Of a stretch of 64,000 nucleotides of DNA, positions 26,719 to 34,638 are shown in pieces (positions within the stretch are counted from its first letter, which is position 1; each line of letters starts with the position of its first letter). The notes under the pieces were generated by a model. It made no database searches. It saw only the letters and a list, made by a program, of their open reading frames with translations, and had not been told where the DNA came from. Source of the DNA: CALANV01 sp036381615 (GTDB taxonomy: Bacteria; Pseudomonadota; Alphaproteobacteria; CACIAM-22H2); the NCBI GenBank assembly GCA_036381615.1, contig DASVCL010000027.1:124001-188000 (forward strand), read 5' to 3'. Both the position numbers and the translations under genes were made by a program.

Positions 26719-27612
26719 ATGACATTCGGTTTCCTGAAACGGCTCGCCATGGGGTTGGCCGGGCTGCTCGCGGCCGGCGCCGTGGCGGCGCAGCCGGGCC
26801 ATGCCGAAACCAAGCCGATCAAGATCGGCTGGACGGCGTGGTCCGACGCGGAAGCGGTCACGAAGCTTGCGAAGAAGGTCATCGAGACGCGGTTCGACCA
26901 GCCGGTCGAACTCGTACTCGCCGACATCGGCCTGCAGTACCAGGGCCTGGCGAAGGGTGACCTCGACACGATGCTGATGGCGTGGCTGCCCGTCACGCAT
27001 GCCAGCTACATGGACAAGGTCAGGGACAAGGTCGTGCCGCTCGGAATCCTGTACACCGGCGCGCGGCTCGGCTGGGTCGTCCCGGACTACGTGCCGAAGG
27101 ACGAGGTCCGCTCGATCGAGGATCTGAAGAAGGCCGAAGTGCGCCGGAAGCTCGACGGCAAGATCCAGGGCATCGATCCGGGCGCCGGCCTGATGCAGGC
27201 CTCGGAGAAGGCGATCGAGGCATACGGCCTCGACGATTACACGCTGGTTTCAGCCAGCGGCGCGGCCATGACCGCGGCCCTCAAGCGCGCGATCGACCGC
27301 AAGGAGTGGATCGTCGTGACGGGCTGGAGTCCGCACTGGAAATTCGCCAAATGGAAGCTTCGTTACCTCGATGACCCGAAGACGACGCTTGGCGGGCTCG
27401 AGCGAGTGCATGTACTTGCGCGCCAGGGCTTCTACCAGGATCATCCCGAGATCGCGGCGTTCTTCGCCCGCATGTATCTGCCGCTCGACGAGCTGCAGGC
27501 CATCATGTTCGACGCCAGCGAGACGTCGTACGAGGCTGCGGTCGACAAGTACATCAAGACCCACAAGGCGCGTATCGACTACTGGGTGACGGGCGAGTTC
27601 CCGGCGTCGTGA
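26719..27612 (+). CDS. proX: Glycine betaine-binding periplasmic protein ProX
   Basis: A 297-residue binding protein of the OpuAC/ProX family. Seen: a signal peptide ending near G-H-A-E (about residue 31), K-I-G-W-T-A-W-S-D-A-E, L-M-A-W-L-P-V-T-H, G-I-D-P-G-A-G-L-M and V-T-G-W-S-P-H-W-K-F-A-K-W-K, with the tryptophans forming the quaternary-amine cage in relatives. SD AAGGAG lies 8 bases before the ATG. Last gene of proVWX, ending just before a strong hairpin. The role is uptake of betaine-type compatible solutes or related quaternary amines. Confidence 0.93.
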   Translation: MTFGFLKRLAMGLAGLLAAGAVAAQPGHAETKPIKIGWTAWSDAEAVTKLAKKVIETRFDQPVELVLADIGLQYQGLAKGDLDTMLMAWLPVTHASYMDKVRDKVVPLGILYTGARLGWVVPDYVPKDEVRSIEDLKKAEVRRKLDGKIQGIDPGAGLMQASEKAIEAYGLDDYTLVSASGAAMTAALKRAIDRKEWIVVTGWSPHWKFAKWKLRYLDDPKTTLGGLERVHVLARQGFYQDHPEIAAFFARMYLPLDELQAIMFDASETSYEAAVDKYIKTHKARIDYWVTGEFPAS

Positions 27613-27620
27613 CACCCGCA

Positions 27621-27657
27621 GGGGCGCATCCCGCCATGGCGCGGCGGGATGCGTCCT
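27621..27657 (+). terminator. Hairpin terminator after proX
   Basis: An 11-base perfect inverted repeat (CGCATCCCGCC at 27625-27635 with its complement at 27643-27653) flanks a 7-base loop. Weaker pairs extend it to 27621-27657. It starts 8 bases after the proX stop and is followed by a pyrimidine tract (CTCTTCC) rather than a clean T run. Confidence 0.65.
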
Positions 27658-27694
27658 CTCTTCCGATTCATCCAGGCGTCGGCACGAGATCGTC

Positions 27695-27844
27695 ATGCCC
27701 GCATCCCTGACGTGGTGGGCGGCCCTGCTGATGATCGCCCTCGGTGTGCTCGCCGCCGGTGCCGTCGTCGGCATCGTGCTCGCCCGGTTCGCGCAGCCGA
27801 CCGACCGGAAGTCGGGATGCCGATGGCCGCTCTGGCCGCACTGA
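27695..27844 (+). CDS. Possible 49-residue single-pass membrane protein
   Basis: A short ATG frame reads W-W-A-A-L-L-M-I-A-L-G-V-L, then A-A-G-A-V-V-G-I-V-L-A-R-F-A, and ends in a polar tail with two tryptophans. One clear transmembrane helix spans about residues 7-30. The SD is poor and no family is recognised. It lies behind the proX terminator, so it would need its own promoter. It may be chance, since GC-rich DNA often yields hydrophobic Ala/Val/Leu frames. Confidence 0.35.
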   Translation: MPASLTWWAALLMIALGVLAAGAVVGIVLARFAQPTDRKSGCRWPLWPH

Positions 27845-28059
27845 CGGCGCTGAAATCGTGTGAGAAGCCTGAGGCGCACCGGCATCGTTCGATCGCGTCG
27901 GGCACGTCTTCAAGGCTTCCGCAACATCGACGGCTTCCCCTTCGCGGTCATTTTCCACGGCACGAAGGTCATGCGCGACATACGCCGCGCTAAGGACGCC
28001 GGGTCGGGTGTGATATCCTCGATGCCGGTTCGGTGGAGCCGCAACGCCCCGCATCCGTC

Positions 28060-28758
28060 ATGAAGCTCAGATTGGCCGTTGCCGTCGGCGTGATCCTGAC
28101 CCTGATCGTCGGGCTCATCGTCTACCTGAATGCCCGATATCCGGGTTCGCTCGGCGATCGGAACAGTCAGATCGACCTCGTCTCGCGGTTGACGATTCTC
28201 TCGCTCGTCGTTGCCAGCCTGATCGTCGCGCTCCGGTCGGCGCGGCTTGGCGCCGTCGTCCGCGCGTTCCTCGTCTGGATCGGATTGGGCCTCGCGCTCG
28301 TGGTCGGCTACAGCTATCGGGAAGAGATCGCGCCGGCGATCAGCCGCGTCAGCGGCGCCTTGTTTCCCGCGGAGCCGCGCGCGATTGCGCCCGGCACGGT
28401 CGCGTTGCGCGCGAGCAGCAGGCGGCATTTTCGCGTCGTGGCCGAGGTAAACGGCCAGCGCGTGCAGTTTCTCGTCGACACGGGCGCGAGCGACGTGGCG
28501 CTCACCAGGAGCGACGCGCGGCGCATCGGCATTGACCCGGACCGTCTGACGTACAATTTGCCGTATCGCACGGCGAACGGAACCAGCTTCGGTGCCGCCG
28601 TGCGGATCGACCGGATCGCAATCGGCGACATCGTCGTCGAGGACGTCGCCGGCCATGTCGCGGCGGGCGAGCTTGGCCAGTCACTGCTCGGGATGAGCTT
28701 CCTCGGTCGGCTCTCCGGTTTCGAGGTTCGCGGCGACGAGATGATCTTGCGACAATAG
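28060..28758 (+). CDS. Membrane-anchored retroviral-type aspartic protease (TIGR02281/clan AA)
   Basis: A 232-residue protein with three hydrophobic segments (about 3-23, 43-60, 65-84) and a C-terminal clan AA domain. Seen: the active-site motif F-L-V-D-T-G-A-S-D-V-A-L at about 138-148 with the catalytic Asp140, I-A-I-G-D-I-V-V-E-D-V, and the closing L-L-G-M-S-F-L-G-R-L-S-G-F flap-type segment. The single aspartate implies dimerisation, as in retropepsins. This family is common in alphaproteobacteria; its substrates are unknown. The ATG at 28060 is preferred to a GTG nine codons upstream. Confidence 0.85.
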   Translation: MKLRLAVAVGVILTLIVGLIVYLNARYPGSLGDRNSQIDLVSRLTILSLVVASLIVALRSARLGAVVRAFLVWIGLGLALVVGYSYREEIAPAISRVSGALFPAEPRAIAPGTVALRASSRRHFRVVAEVNGQRVQFLVDTGASDVALTRSDARRIGIDPDRLTYNLPYRTANGTSFGAAVRIDRIAIGDIVVEDVAGHVAAGELGQSLLGMSFLGRLSGFEVRGDEMILRQ

Positions 28759-28800
28759 CGTGGGTGGCGCGAACCGGCGCTTACGGAAAAGGGTCGGACG

Positions 28801-29568
28801 TCACGACCATCCGCCGTCGACCACATAATGCTGCGCTGTGCAGGCGCTCGCCTCCTCGGAGGCGAGGAAGACCGTGAAACGCGCGATCTCCTCCGGCATC
28901 AGGCGCCGCTTGAGACATTGTCCCGCCATCAGCTCGCGCTCCGCCTCCGGCGTGAGCCACTTCTCGATCTGCCGCTCGGTCATGATCCAACCCGGCGCGA
29001 TCGCGTTGACGCGGATATTATGCGGCCCATAGGCCCGGGCGAGCGAGCGGGTGAGGCCGAGGACGGCCGACTTGCAGGCCGTGTAGATCGGAAGCTTCGG
29101 CTCCTTCATCATCCAGGAGATGGAGCCGAAGTTGATGATCACGCCCGCATTCTTCCGCACCATGTCGGGGAGGACCGCCTGGGCCGCGAAGAACTGATGC
29201 CGCAGGTTCACCGCGACCCGCCCGTCGAAATACTCGGGCGTCATCTCCTCGATCGTATGGCGGTCGTCCTCGGCGGCGTTGTTGATGAGGGTGTCGATCG
29301 GCCCCAGCATGCGGCGGATTCCGTCGACCGCCTGCCGCAGCGCCTCGATATCGGTAAGGTCGGCGCGCACGAAGCGGACCTCGGCTCCGTCCTGCGCTAG
29401 CTCCTCGACGAGGCGCATCGACGGCTCCTCGGCGATGTCGATGAAGCCGACGCGCGATTTTTGCCGGGCGAAGGCGCGGGTGATCGCCGCGCCGATTCCG
29501 GAGCCGCCGCCCGTCACGATCACGACTTTGCCCTCGAGATCAGGGTAGATGGCGCCTCGATACGTCAT
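28801..29568 (-). CDS. SDR-family oxidoreductase
   Basis: A 255-residue classical short-chain dehydrogenase. Seen: V-T-G-G-G-S-G-I-G-A-A-I at 18-29 (NAD(P) loop), D-I-A-E after beta-2 suggesting NAD preference, I-N-N-A-A, the active-site S-I-S followed by Y-T-A-C-K, and P-G-W-I-M-T. The E-G-K-V start and sequence style resemble sugar or sugar-alcohol dehydrogenases of this family. The start is the ATG at 29568 (MTYRGAI). It stands alone; the substrate cannot be assigned. Confidence 0.88.
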   Translation of the reverse strand: MTYRGAIYPDLEGKVVIVTGGGSGIGAAITRAFARQKSRVGFIDIAEEPSMRLVEELAQDGAEVRFVRADLTDIEALRQAVDGIRRMLGPIDTLINNAAEDDRHTIEEMTPEYFDGRVAVNLRHQFFAAQAVLPDMVRKNAGVIINFGSISWMMKEPKLPIYTACKSAVLGLTRSLARAYGPHNIRVNAIAPGWIMTERQIEKWLTPEAERELMAGQCLKRRLMPEEIARFTVFLASEEASACTAQHYVVDGGWS

Positions 29569-29725
29569 GACAGGTCCATGATACCTCAAATGGGCGTCGG
29601 GACGCGTGCGATCCGCCGGTGCGGTGCACACGCGGTCGCATCACCCGATGCGCCTGACCGGACTCTCCGCGGATGTCCAAGGCGACGTCAACACCCGCCG
29701 CGAAGAGCATGCGCCCCTACGGCTG

Positions 29726-30409
29726 CTAACGCGGCGAGGCGCATGACAGCATCGGCCCGAGCTGGTCGATGCGCACCGCGATGGTCCGTGCCCGTTCCGC
29801 GATGAAATGGGAGGGGCGCACCGGCGACCATTCGCGCGGCTTGGGCAGCACCGCCGCGAGCAGCGCCGCCTCGCGCTCCGACAGCGATGCCGCCGACTTG
29901 CGGAAATGCGCGCGGGCGGCCGCCTCGATCCCGTACACGCCGTCGCCCCACTCGGCGATGTTCAGATACACCTCCATGATCCGGCGCTTGCTCCACAGCA
30001 GCTCGATCAGCACGGTCAGGTACGCCTCGATGCCCTTGCGCACGAAGCTCCGCCCCGGCCAGAGAAACAGGTTCTTCGCCGTCTGCATCGAGATCGTGCT
30101 GGCCCCGCGCGTACGCCGCCCGGCGACATAGTCGTCGACCGCATCGCGCATCGAAGCCCAGTCGAAGCCCGCGTGTTCGCAGAAAAGATTGTCTTCCGCG
30201 GCAATGACCGCACGCGGCACGTGCGCCGAGACGCGTTCGAGCGGGATCCAGTCCTTATCGAGCCCGGCGCCTTCGACATAGCGGATCACCATGAGCGGCG
30301 TGATCGGCGGCGGCACGAAACCATACAGCGCGATGACGAGCGCCGGACCGACGAGGAGGACGGCGGCCGCCCGCACGAGCCAGCGGCGAATTCTCGATTT
30401 CGCCTTCAC
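29726..30409 (-). CDS. mtgA: Monofunctional peptidoglycan glycosyltransferase MtgA
   Basis: A 227-residue GT51 enzyme that polymerises lipid II glycan strands at the outer face of the inner membrane. Seen: a single N-terminal helix (about 11-30), the F-V-P-P-P-I-T-P-L-M motif, A-A-E-D-N-L-F-C-E-H-A-G-F-D-W with catalytic Glu72, G-A-S-T-I-S-M-Q-T-A-K-N-L-F-L-W, R-K-G-I-E-A-Y-L-T, and K-R-R-I-M-E-V-Y-L-N-I-A-E-W-G-D. No ATG is available at the N-terminus. GTG 30409 gives the typical length; TTG 30463 would add 18 residues. Confidence 0.92.
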   Translation of the reverse strand: MKAKSRIRRWLVRAAAVLLVGPALVIALYGFVPPPITPLMVIRYVEGAGLDKDWIPLERVSAHVPRAVIAAEDNLFCEHAGFDWASMRDAVDDYVAGRRTRGASTISMQTAKNLFLWPGRSFVRKGIEAYLTVLIELLWSKRRIMEVYLNIAEWGDGVYGIEAAARAHFRKSAASLSEREAALLAAVLPKPREWSPVRPSHFIAERARTIAVRIDQLGPMLSCASPR

Positions 30410-30523
30410 GATCGATATGACGGCCGTGCAATGACGGTCCGGCGGCCGTCGCGGCGCGAACAATCGTCGCCCTGACCGCCGGTGATACAGGTTGCGGGCG
30501 GCATCGCCGGACCGGCGCCCGGA

Positions 30524-31279
30524 TCACCCGCCGAGGAGCTGGCCGCCATCGACCACGATCGTCTGGCCGGTGATCCACGCCGCAAGCGGCGAGGCGAGGA
30601 ACATGACGACGTTGGCGACTTCCTCCGGCCGACCGAACCGGCCGAACGGAATGCCGGTGAGGACGCGATTGTAGAGGGTCGGATTCTCCTCCTTGCGCTG
30701 CGCCCAGATGCCGCCCGGAAACTCGATCGAGCCGGGCGCGACGCAGTTCACGCGGATGCGCTTGCGGGCCAGTGCTGCGGCCTGCGTCATCGTGTACTGA
30801 ATGAGCGCTGCCTTCACCGCGCCGTAGGGCGGCGTGCGCACCGATGGGCGCAGGCCGGCGATCGACGAGATATTGATGATCGAACCCGCGTCGGACTTCT
30901 CGATGAAGGGCAGTGCCGCGCGCGACGCACGCACGGTGCCGAGCAGATCGACCGCTACGCTCGCCTCCCAGCCGGCCTCGTCGTCGGTGCTGCCGAAGCC
31001 CGACGCGTTGTTCACCAGGATGTCGATCCCGCCGAGCGCATCCGCCGCCGCCTCGACGTAGCGCGCCACCGCCTTGCCGTCGTTCAGGTCGCAGACCGCC
31101 GCGTGCACAGTCCCGCCGTGCTCGGCAATCGCGGCGCGCGTCGCTGCGAGCGCATCCGCGCCGCGGGCGCAGATCGAAACGCCGGCCCCCGCTGCGGCAA
31201 ATCCCAACGCGATCGCCCGGCCGATTCCGCGGCTGCCGCCAGCGACGACCACGCGCCTGCCCCGAAAGTCGAACTGCAT
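30524..31279 (-). CDS. SDR-family oxidoreductase
   Basis: A 251-residue classical SDR. Seen: V-V-A-G-G-S-R-G-I-G-R-A-I near residue 10, C-A-R-G after beta-2 suggesting NADP preference, L-V-N-N-A-S-G-F, I-N-I-S-S-I-A-G, Y-G-A-V-K (active-site Tyr and Lys) and V-A-P-G-S-I-E-F-P-G-G. The last segment resembles 3-oxoacyl-ACP reductase-like proteins. The ATG at 31279 follows GGAGGGG. It is not a duplicate of the SDR at 28801; the two share only family features. Confidence 0.88.
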   Translation of the reverse strand: MQFDFRGRRVVVAGGSRGIGRAIALGFAAAGAGVSICARGADALAATRAAIAEHGGTVHAAVCDLNDGKAVARYVEAAADALGGIDILVNNASGFGSTDDEAGWEASVAVDLLGTVRASRAALPFIEKSDAGSIINISSIAGLRPSVRTPPYGAVKAALIQYTMTQAAALARKRIRVNCVAPGSIEFPGGIWAQRKEENPTLYNRVLTGIPFGRFGRPEEVANVVMFLASPLAAWITGQTIVVDGGQLLGG

Positions 31280-31325
31280 CCCGCTTCCCCTCCGATCCTG
31301 GGCTGTCGAGTGATATTCTTTCCGC

Positions 31326-31386
31326 GCCGGTCGGAACCGGAACACGCCGTTCGGAACGGCGCGGCCTCCGACCGGCAGGTTTTTTT
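31326..31386 (+). terminator. Structured hairpin with T7 tract, no upstream gene on this strand
   Basis: GCCGGTCGGA (31326-31335) pairs with TCCGACCGGC (31367-31376). The loop holds a second perfect palindrome, CGCCGTTCGGAACGGCG (31345-31361). Seven T residues follow at 31380-31386. This is a textbook intrinsic terminator, yet the only open space upstream on this strand is the short gap after the divergent SDR start. Confidence 0.6.
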
Positions 31387-31521
31387 AGCGGAGTCGCCGG
31401 GCCGTTGCACGGCTTCGATATCGAGCGGATGCGGTTGAGCGCCGCGGCGCAACGACGGTATCAGGTTCGACCAAGGCGACCCGCAGGACACGCGAGCAGC
31501 GGATTCGTTCAGGGGACGGCA

Positions 31522-32088
31522 ATGCATCGTGACGTCGTGTGGGAATGGATCCGGTATCCCGGGCTCGAGCATCTGTCGCTCGACATCGGTGGTGATGGAA
31601 TCACGGCCGACGGCGTGATCGTCGCCGATTTCGGTGCCAGGCCGATCCGGGTTCATTACGCCGTGCGGTGCGACGGGGCATGGCGCGTGCGTCGCGCCGC
31701 GGTGACGGCTGATGACGGCGGCACCCGGCGCAGTGCCGAGCTTGCACGCGATGCCGGCGGCAACTGGACGGTGAACGGCGCGAGGCGGCCTGATCTCGAC
31801 GGCTGCACCGATATCGACATCATGGCCACGCCGTTCACGAACACGCTGCCCATCCGCAACCTGGGCCTTGCGCCCGACGAGCGGCGGCAGATCCGGGTCG
31901 TGTACGTCAAGTTGCCCGAACTGACGTTGAGCGCCGCCGACCAGGAATACACGCGGCTCGACTCCGCCGAGCCGCCGCGGCGTTTTCGCTATCGCGGCCT
32001 CGATACCGGCTTCGTCGCCGATCTCACGGTCGATGCGGACGGCCTGGTCGTCGACTATCCCGGTATCTGGCGCCGACGCGGCGGTTGA
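31522..32088 (+). CDS. Putative glycolipid-binding protein (PF06475 type)
   Basis: A 188-residue protein. Seen: V-V-W-E-W near the N-terminus, G-L-E-H-L-S-L, the central D-G-C-T-D-I-D-I-M-A-T-P-F-T-N-T-L-P-I-R block, and F-R-Y-R-G-L-D-T-G-F-V-A-D-L-T-V-D near the end, all typical of the putative glycolipid-binding family of beta-rich proteins. No signal peptide is visible. The SD AGGGGAC precedes the ATG by about 6 bases. The upstream structured terminator-like element lies in its leader region. Confidence 0.85.
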   Translation: MHRDVVWEWIRYPGLEHLSLDIGGDGITADGVIVADFGARPIRVHYAVRCDGAWRVRRAAVTADDGGTRRSAELARDAGGNWTVNGARRPDLDGCTDIDIMATPFTNTLPIRNLGLAPDERRQIRVVYVKLPELTLSAADQEYTRLDSAEPPRRFRYRGLDTGFVADLTVDADGLVVDYPGIWRRRGG

Positions 32089-32127
32089 ACGATCCGGCCC
32101 TTGGATTTCCGTCTCAATGTTTCCTTA

Positions 32128-32664
32128 ATGAAACATGTGTCTCTTTGGCGGCCGCATATCCCATCGCAATCCGTGCGCAACGGACATAATCACGTGGACA
32201 ACGCCGGCTCCGATCCCGCGACTCTTCCCGTTCCTGCGGATCACCCGATGCATGCGCTCGCCGCGTATCTGGGACGGCTGCAGGCCGGCCGAAATTTTCC
32301 GCGACCGCGTGATTTCGACATCCTTGCCTGCCGCGCCTACGCCGGATGGATTCATCTGCTGGACGTGATAAACGACCCCGAGCGGGATTACGTATTCGTC
32401 ATCCACGCCAGCCGCATCGCCGATCTTACCGGGCACGATCATCAGGGCCGGCGCGTCAGCGCGATCGCCGATGCGGCGCGGCGCGACCATCTGCGCGAAG
32501 TCCTCGACCGCGTCCTCGCCAACCGCATGCCGGAGTTCACGCGCGACTGCACCCGTGGCGCAACCCGGTTCGGCACGTCGCGGGCATTCGACCGTCTGGT
32601 CTGGCCAATGTCCACCGACGGAAGCGACATCGACCGTCTGCTGGTCTGCATTCGGCCGATCTGA
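32128..32664 (+). CDS. PAS-like domain protein (PAS_5 type)
   Basis: A protein of up to 178 residues with one PAS-like fold of the type found widely in alphaproteobacteria. Seen: P-R-P-R-D-F-D-I near the middle, then W-I-H-L-L-D-V-I, Y-V-F-V-I-H-A-S-R-I-A-D-L-T-G-H-D-H-Q-G, and R-A-F-D-R-L-V-W-P-M-S-T-D-G-S-D-I-D-R-L-L near the end. No output domain is attached, so it may act in trans. The start is uncertain: ATG 32128 has no good SD, and GTG 32194 or ATG 32248 would still keep the domain. Confidence 0.7.
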   Translation: MKHVSLWRPHIPSQSVRNGHNHVDNAGSDPATLPVPADHPMHALAAYLGRLQAGRNFPRPRDFDILACRAYAGWIHLLDVINDPERDYVFVIHASRIADLTGHDHQGRRVSAIADAARRDHLREVLDRVLANRMPEFTRDCTRGATRFGTSRAFDRLVWPMSTDGSDIDRLLVCIRPI

Positions 32665-32678
32665 CCCGGACGCGCCGA

Positions 32679-33662
32679 TCAGGTCGATTTGACTTTTGCC
32701 GCCTCGGGGAACAGTCCGGCGAACAGCCGTGCCGGCATGGCGGCGACGAGGCGCGAGATCACGAGCATGACGAGGATAGCAAAGATCACGCGACCGAGCG
32801 TGATCGCGACGAAGTCGGCGCCGAGCGCGGCGAACAGCAGCGTATCCTCGATGATGCTGTGGCACAGACACAGGAACAGCAGCGACAGAACAATGTCGCG
32901 CGGCGGCAGCTTGCCGGATCGTGCCTCCTGGATGATGAGGGCGCCGCCATAGGCCAGCCCCAGCAGCGCCCCGATGATGACGACGGGCCCGGCCTGCGGC
33001 CCGATTCCGAGATACCGGAGGAGCGGCGCAAGGGCACGGCTCAAAAACGCCGTGACGCCGAGCCTGTCGAACACGGCCATGAGCGCGACGATGCCGATGA
33101 TGATCCAGAGGATCCAGAACAGCCCCTCGGCCGTGTCGATCGCCCAGCCGATCCAGCCGTCCTCGGTCCCTGTCAACAAATCGGTGGTCACAGGCTCCTG
33201 GCCCAGACCGGATATCCGATAGAACGCATGGAGCAGTCCGGCGAAGAAAAACCCGCCGACGAGCCGGAACAGCGTCGTGAATACGAATCCGGCGCCGGCC
33301 TTCTGTGTGATCCGCTGCTCGATCGGCAGCGCATGGGCGACCAGCACGAAGCTGCTCGCCACGGTCATCTGCGCCACGGAAAGGCTCAGATCGCCCAGCC
33401 CCGATAGCGCCCCGATCGCGCCGCCGATGCCAATCAGGGCTCCCGCCGCCAGTACGACGCTCGCCTCGGCGGGAAGGCCGAGCAGCGCCATCACCGGCTC
33501 GAATGCCGCAGCGATCCATGCTACCGCGCCGAGCACTGTGGCGATCTTCACGCCGATCGTCATCGGCACGAGAATGACCATCAGATCCCAGTAAAGCTGC
33601 AGCGAGCGTCGGAGGACCTTTTCCGCCTCCCGCAGGAGCGGAGTCATGGCTCGGGCGTTCAT
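32679..33662 (-). CDS. Nucleoside-recognition (Gate) domain membrane protein
   Basis: A 327-residue integral membrane protein with about eight to nine helices in two halves. Seen: G-G-A-I-G-A-L-S-G-L-G-D-L, I-G-P-Q-A-G-P-V-V-I-I-G-A-L-L-G-L-A-Y-G-G-A-L-I and C-L-C-H-S-I-I-E-D-T-L-L-F, which match the Gate (nucleoside recognition) fold also found in spore maturation proteins and nucleoside transporters. Substrate unknown. ATG 33647 is an equally possible start. An AT-rich stretch upstream (33728-33770) may hold the promoter. Confidence 0.8.
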   Translation of the reverse strand: MNARAMTPLLREAEKVLRRSLQLYWDLMVILVPMTIGVKIATVLGAVAWIAAAFEPVMALLGLPAEASVVLAAGALIGIGGAIGALSGLGDLSLSVAQMTVASSFVLVAHALPIEQRITQKAGAGFVFTTLFRLVGGFFFAGLLHAFYRISGLGQEPVTTDLLTGTEDGWIGWAIDTAEGLFWILWIIIGIVALMAVFDRLGVTAFLSRALAPLLRYLGIGPQAGPVVIIGALLGLAYGGALIIQEARSGKLPPRDIVLSLLFLCLCHSIIEDTLLFAALGADFVAITLGRVIFAILVMLVISRLVAAMPARLFAGLFPEAAKVKST

Positions 33663-33954
33663 TGTCGCGGTTTCGGTCGTCGGAACCGGCGTGGCCGACC
33701 TGCCGCGCCGGAGTCAGCTGGGTTCGGGAGTCCTATTTATACTCTTTACACTCATTCATTAAGCGAAGCTTGCACGGGTTCTCAAGCCCGGGTTTCGGCG
33801 CGCGGGTCGACGGCGCTGCCCGCCGGACGATCGTCGATTCCCGCAAGTTGATTTCCGCAGTTCGTCGAAGCGCCGATCGAGACGTCGGCCGTCGCGGACG
33901 TCCGATGACCTCATGTCCAGTCCGCATGTCCGCATCCGCCGTCGATCGGACGAC
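33663..33954. other. Intergenic stretch with AT-rich promoter-like segment
   Basis: About 290 bases with no gene. The segment 33728-33770 is conspicuously AT-rich for this genome. On the minus strand it contains a TATAAAT-like -10 near 33738, suitably placed to drive the membrane protein ending at 32679. Confidence 0.4.
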
Positions 33955-33982
33955 AAAAAGGGCCGGCAGATCGCCGGCCCTT
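33955..33982 (-). terminator. Intrinsic terminator of the glycine-rich protein gene
   Basis: On the minus strand a perfect 10-base stem (AAGGGCCGGC, loop GATCT, complement) is followed by a T5 tract at 33959-33955. It begins about 25 bases after the stop codon at 34007. Confidence 0.85.
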
Positions 33983-34006
33983 CGTGACGTGACGGTGCGG
34001 CGAGGT

Positions 34007-34459
34007 CTAGCGGCCGCTGCCGCCGCCTGTGCCACCGCCTGTTCCGCCACCTGACCCACCCATGCCGCCTGTGCCGCCACCTCTGCCGCCGCCCATGCCG
34101 CCGCCGGTGGTGCCGCTGTCAGAACCGCCCGTGGAGCCGGAGCCGGGCCGGGTGGATCCGGTTCCGCCCGTGCTGCCGCTGCCGGGCATGTTGTCGTTCC
34201 TCCCGCCGCCCGTGATCGAGCCGCCGGGGCTGCCGGACTTCGGTTCGGTCCGCGTGTCGCCGCTACCCGACCCGGAGCCGCGGCCCATCCGGTCGCGATT
34301 CATGTCGCGATTCATCGGGCCGGTGCGCTCGCCCGGTCCAAGCGTCCGCTCACCGGGCGTCGAGCCGGTTCCCCCGGCACCCGGACTCGTGGTTTGCGCC
34401 CAGGCCGTGGCGCCGAGAAGAAGAAGCGCAACGGCTGTCGAAGCAAGAAGTCTGTTCAT
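34007..34459 (-). CDS. Secreted glycine-rich low-complexity protein
   Basis: A 150-residue protein with a clean signal peptide (M-N-R-L-L-A-S-T-A-V-A-L-L-L-L-G-A-T-A-W-A-Q) followed by low-complexity sequence rich in Gly, Ser and Thr. The C-terminal 60 residues are nearly all G, with T, S and M. It also has short M-N-R-D repeats near the middle. No fold or enzyme motif is visible; a disordered periplasmic or extracellular role is likely. ATG 34459 has an AGGAG SD. A perfect EcfG-type promoter lies 32 bases upstream and an intrinsic terminator follows, so it is a monocistronic, stress-induced gene. Confidence 0.8.
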   Translation of the reverse strand: MNRLLASTAVALLLLGATAWAQTTSPGAGGTGSTPGERTLGPGERTGPMNRDMNRDRMGRGSGSGSGDTRTEPKSGSPGGSITGGGRNDNMPGSGSTGGTGSTRPGSGSTGGSDSGTTGGGMGGGRGGGTGGMGGSGGGTGGGTGGGSGR

Positions 34460-34490
34460 GAAGTCTCCTGAGTTTGGGTATGGGTGAACC

Positions 34491-34515
34491 AACGGCGCGC
34501 CATGCGCCGCGTTCC
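34491..34515 (-). promoter_or_regulatory. EcfG-type promoter of the glycine-rich protein gene
   Basis: Minus strand GGAAC (34515-34511), 16-base spacer, CGTT (34494-34491). Expected start of transcription near 34484, about 25 bases before the ATG. Confidence 0.75.
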
Positions 34516-34638
34516 GGTTCGCGCGCGTTTCGTCGAGACTGCTTCGCCGAGACTTGGGGAAACGAATGTCGTCCGCGCCGACATTCGGGCGCAGCGGTAT
34601 GGCAGGCGATCAGCAGCAGCGTGGCATACGCCCGCGGC

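Noticed and set aside
34007..34200. Glycine-rich repeats considered as a possible repeat array or CRISPR.
   Set aside because: Repeats are in-frame codon repeats of a coding region, irregular in length, with no spacers.
34029..34487. A proline-rich plus-strand frame opposite the glycine-rich protein.
   Set aside because: Pro codons are the complement of Gly codons; the minus strand has the signal peptide, SD, promoter and terminator.
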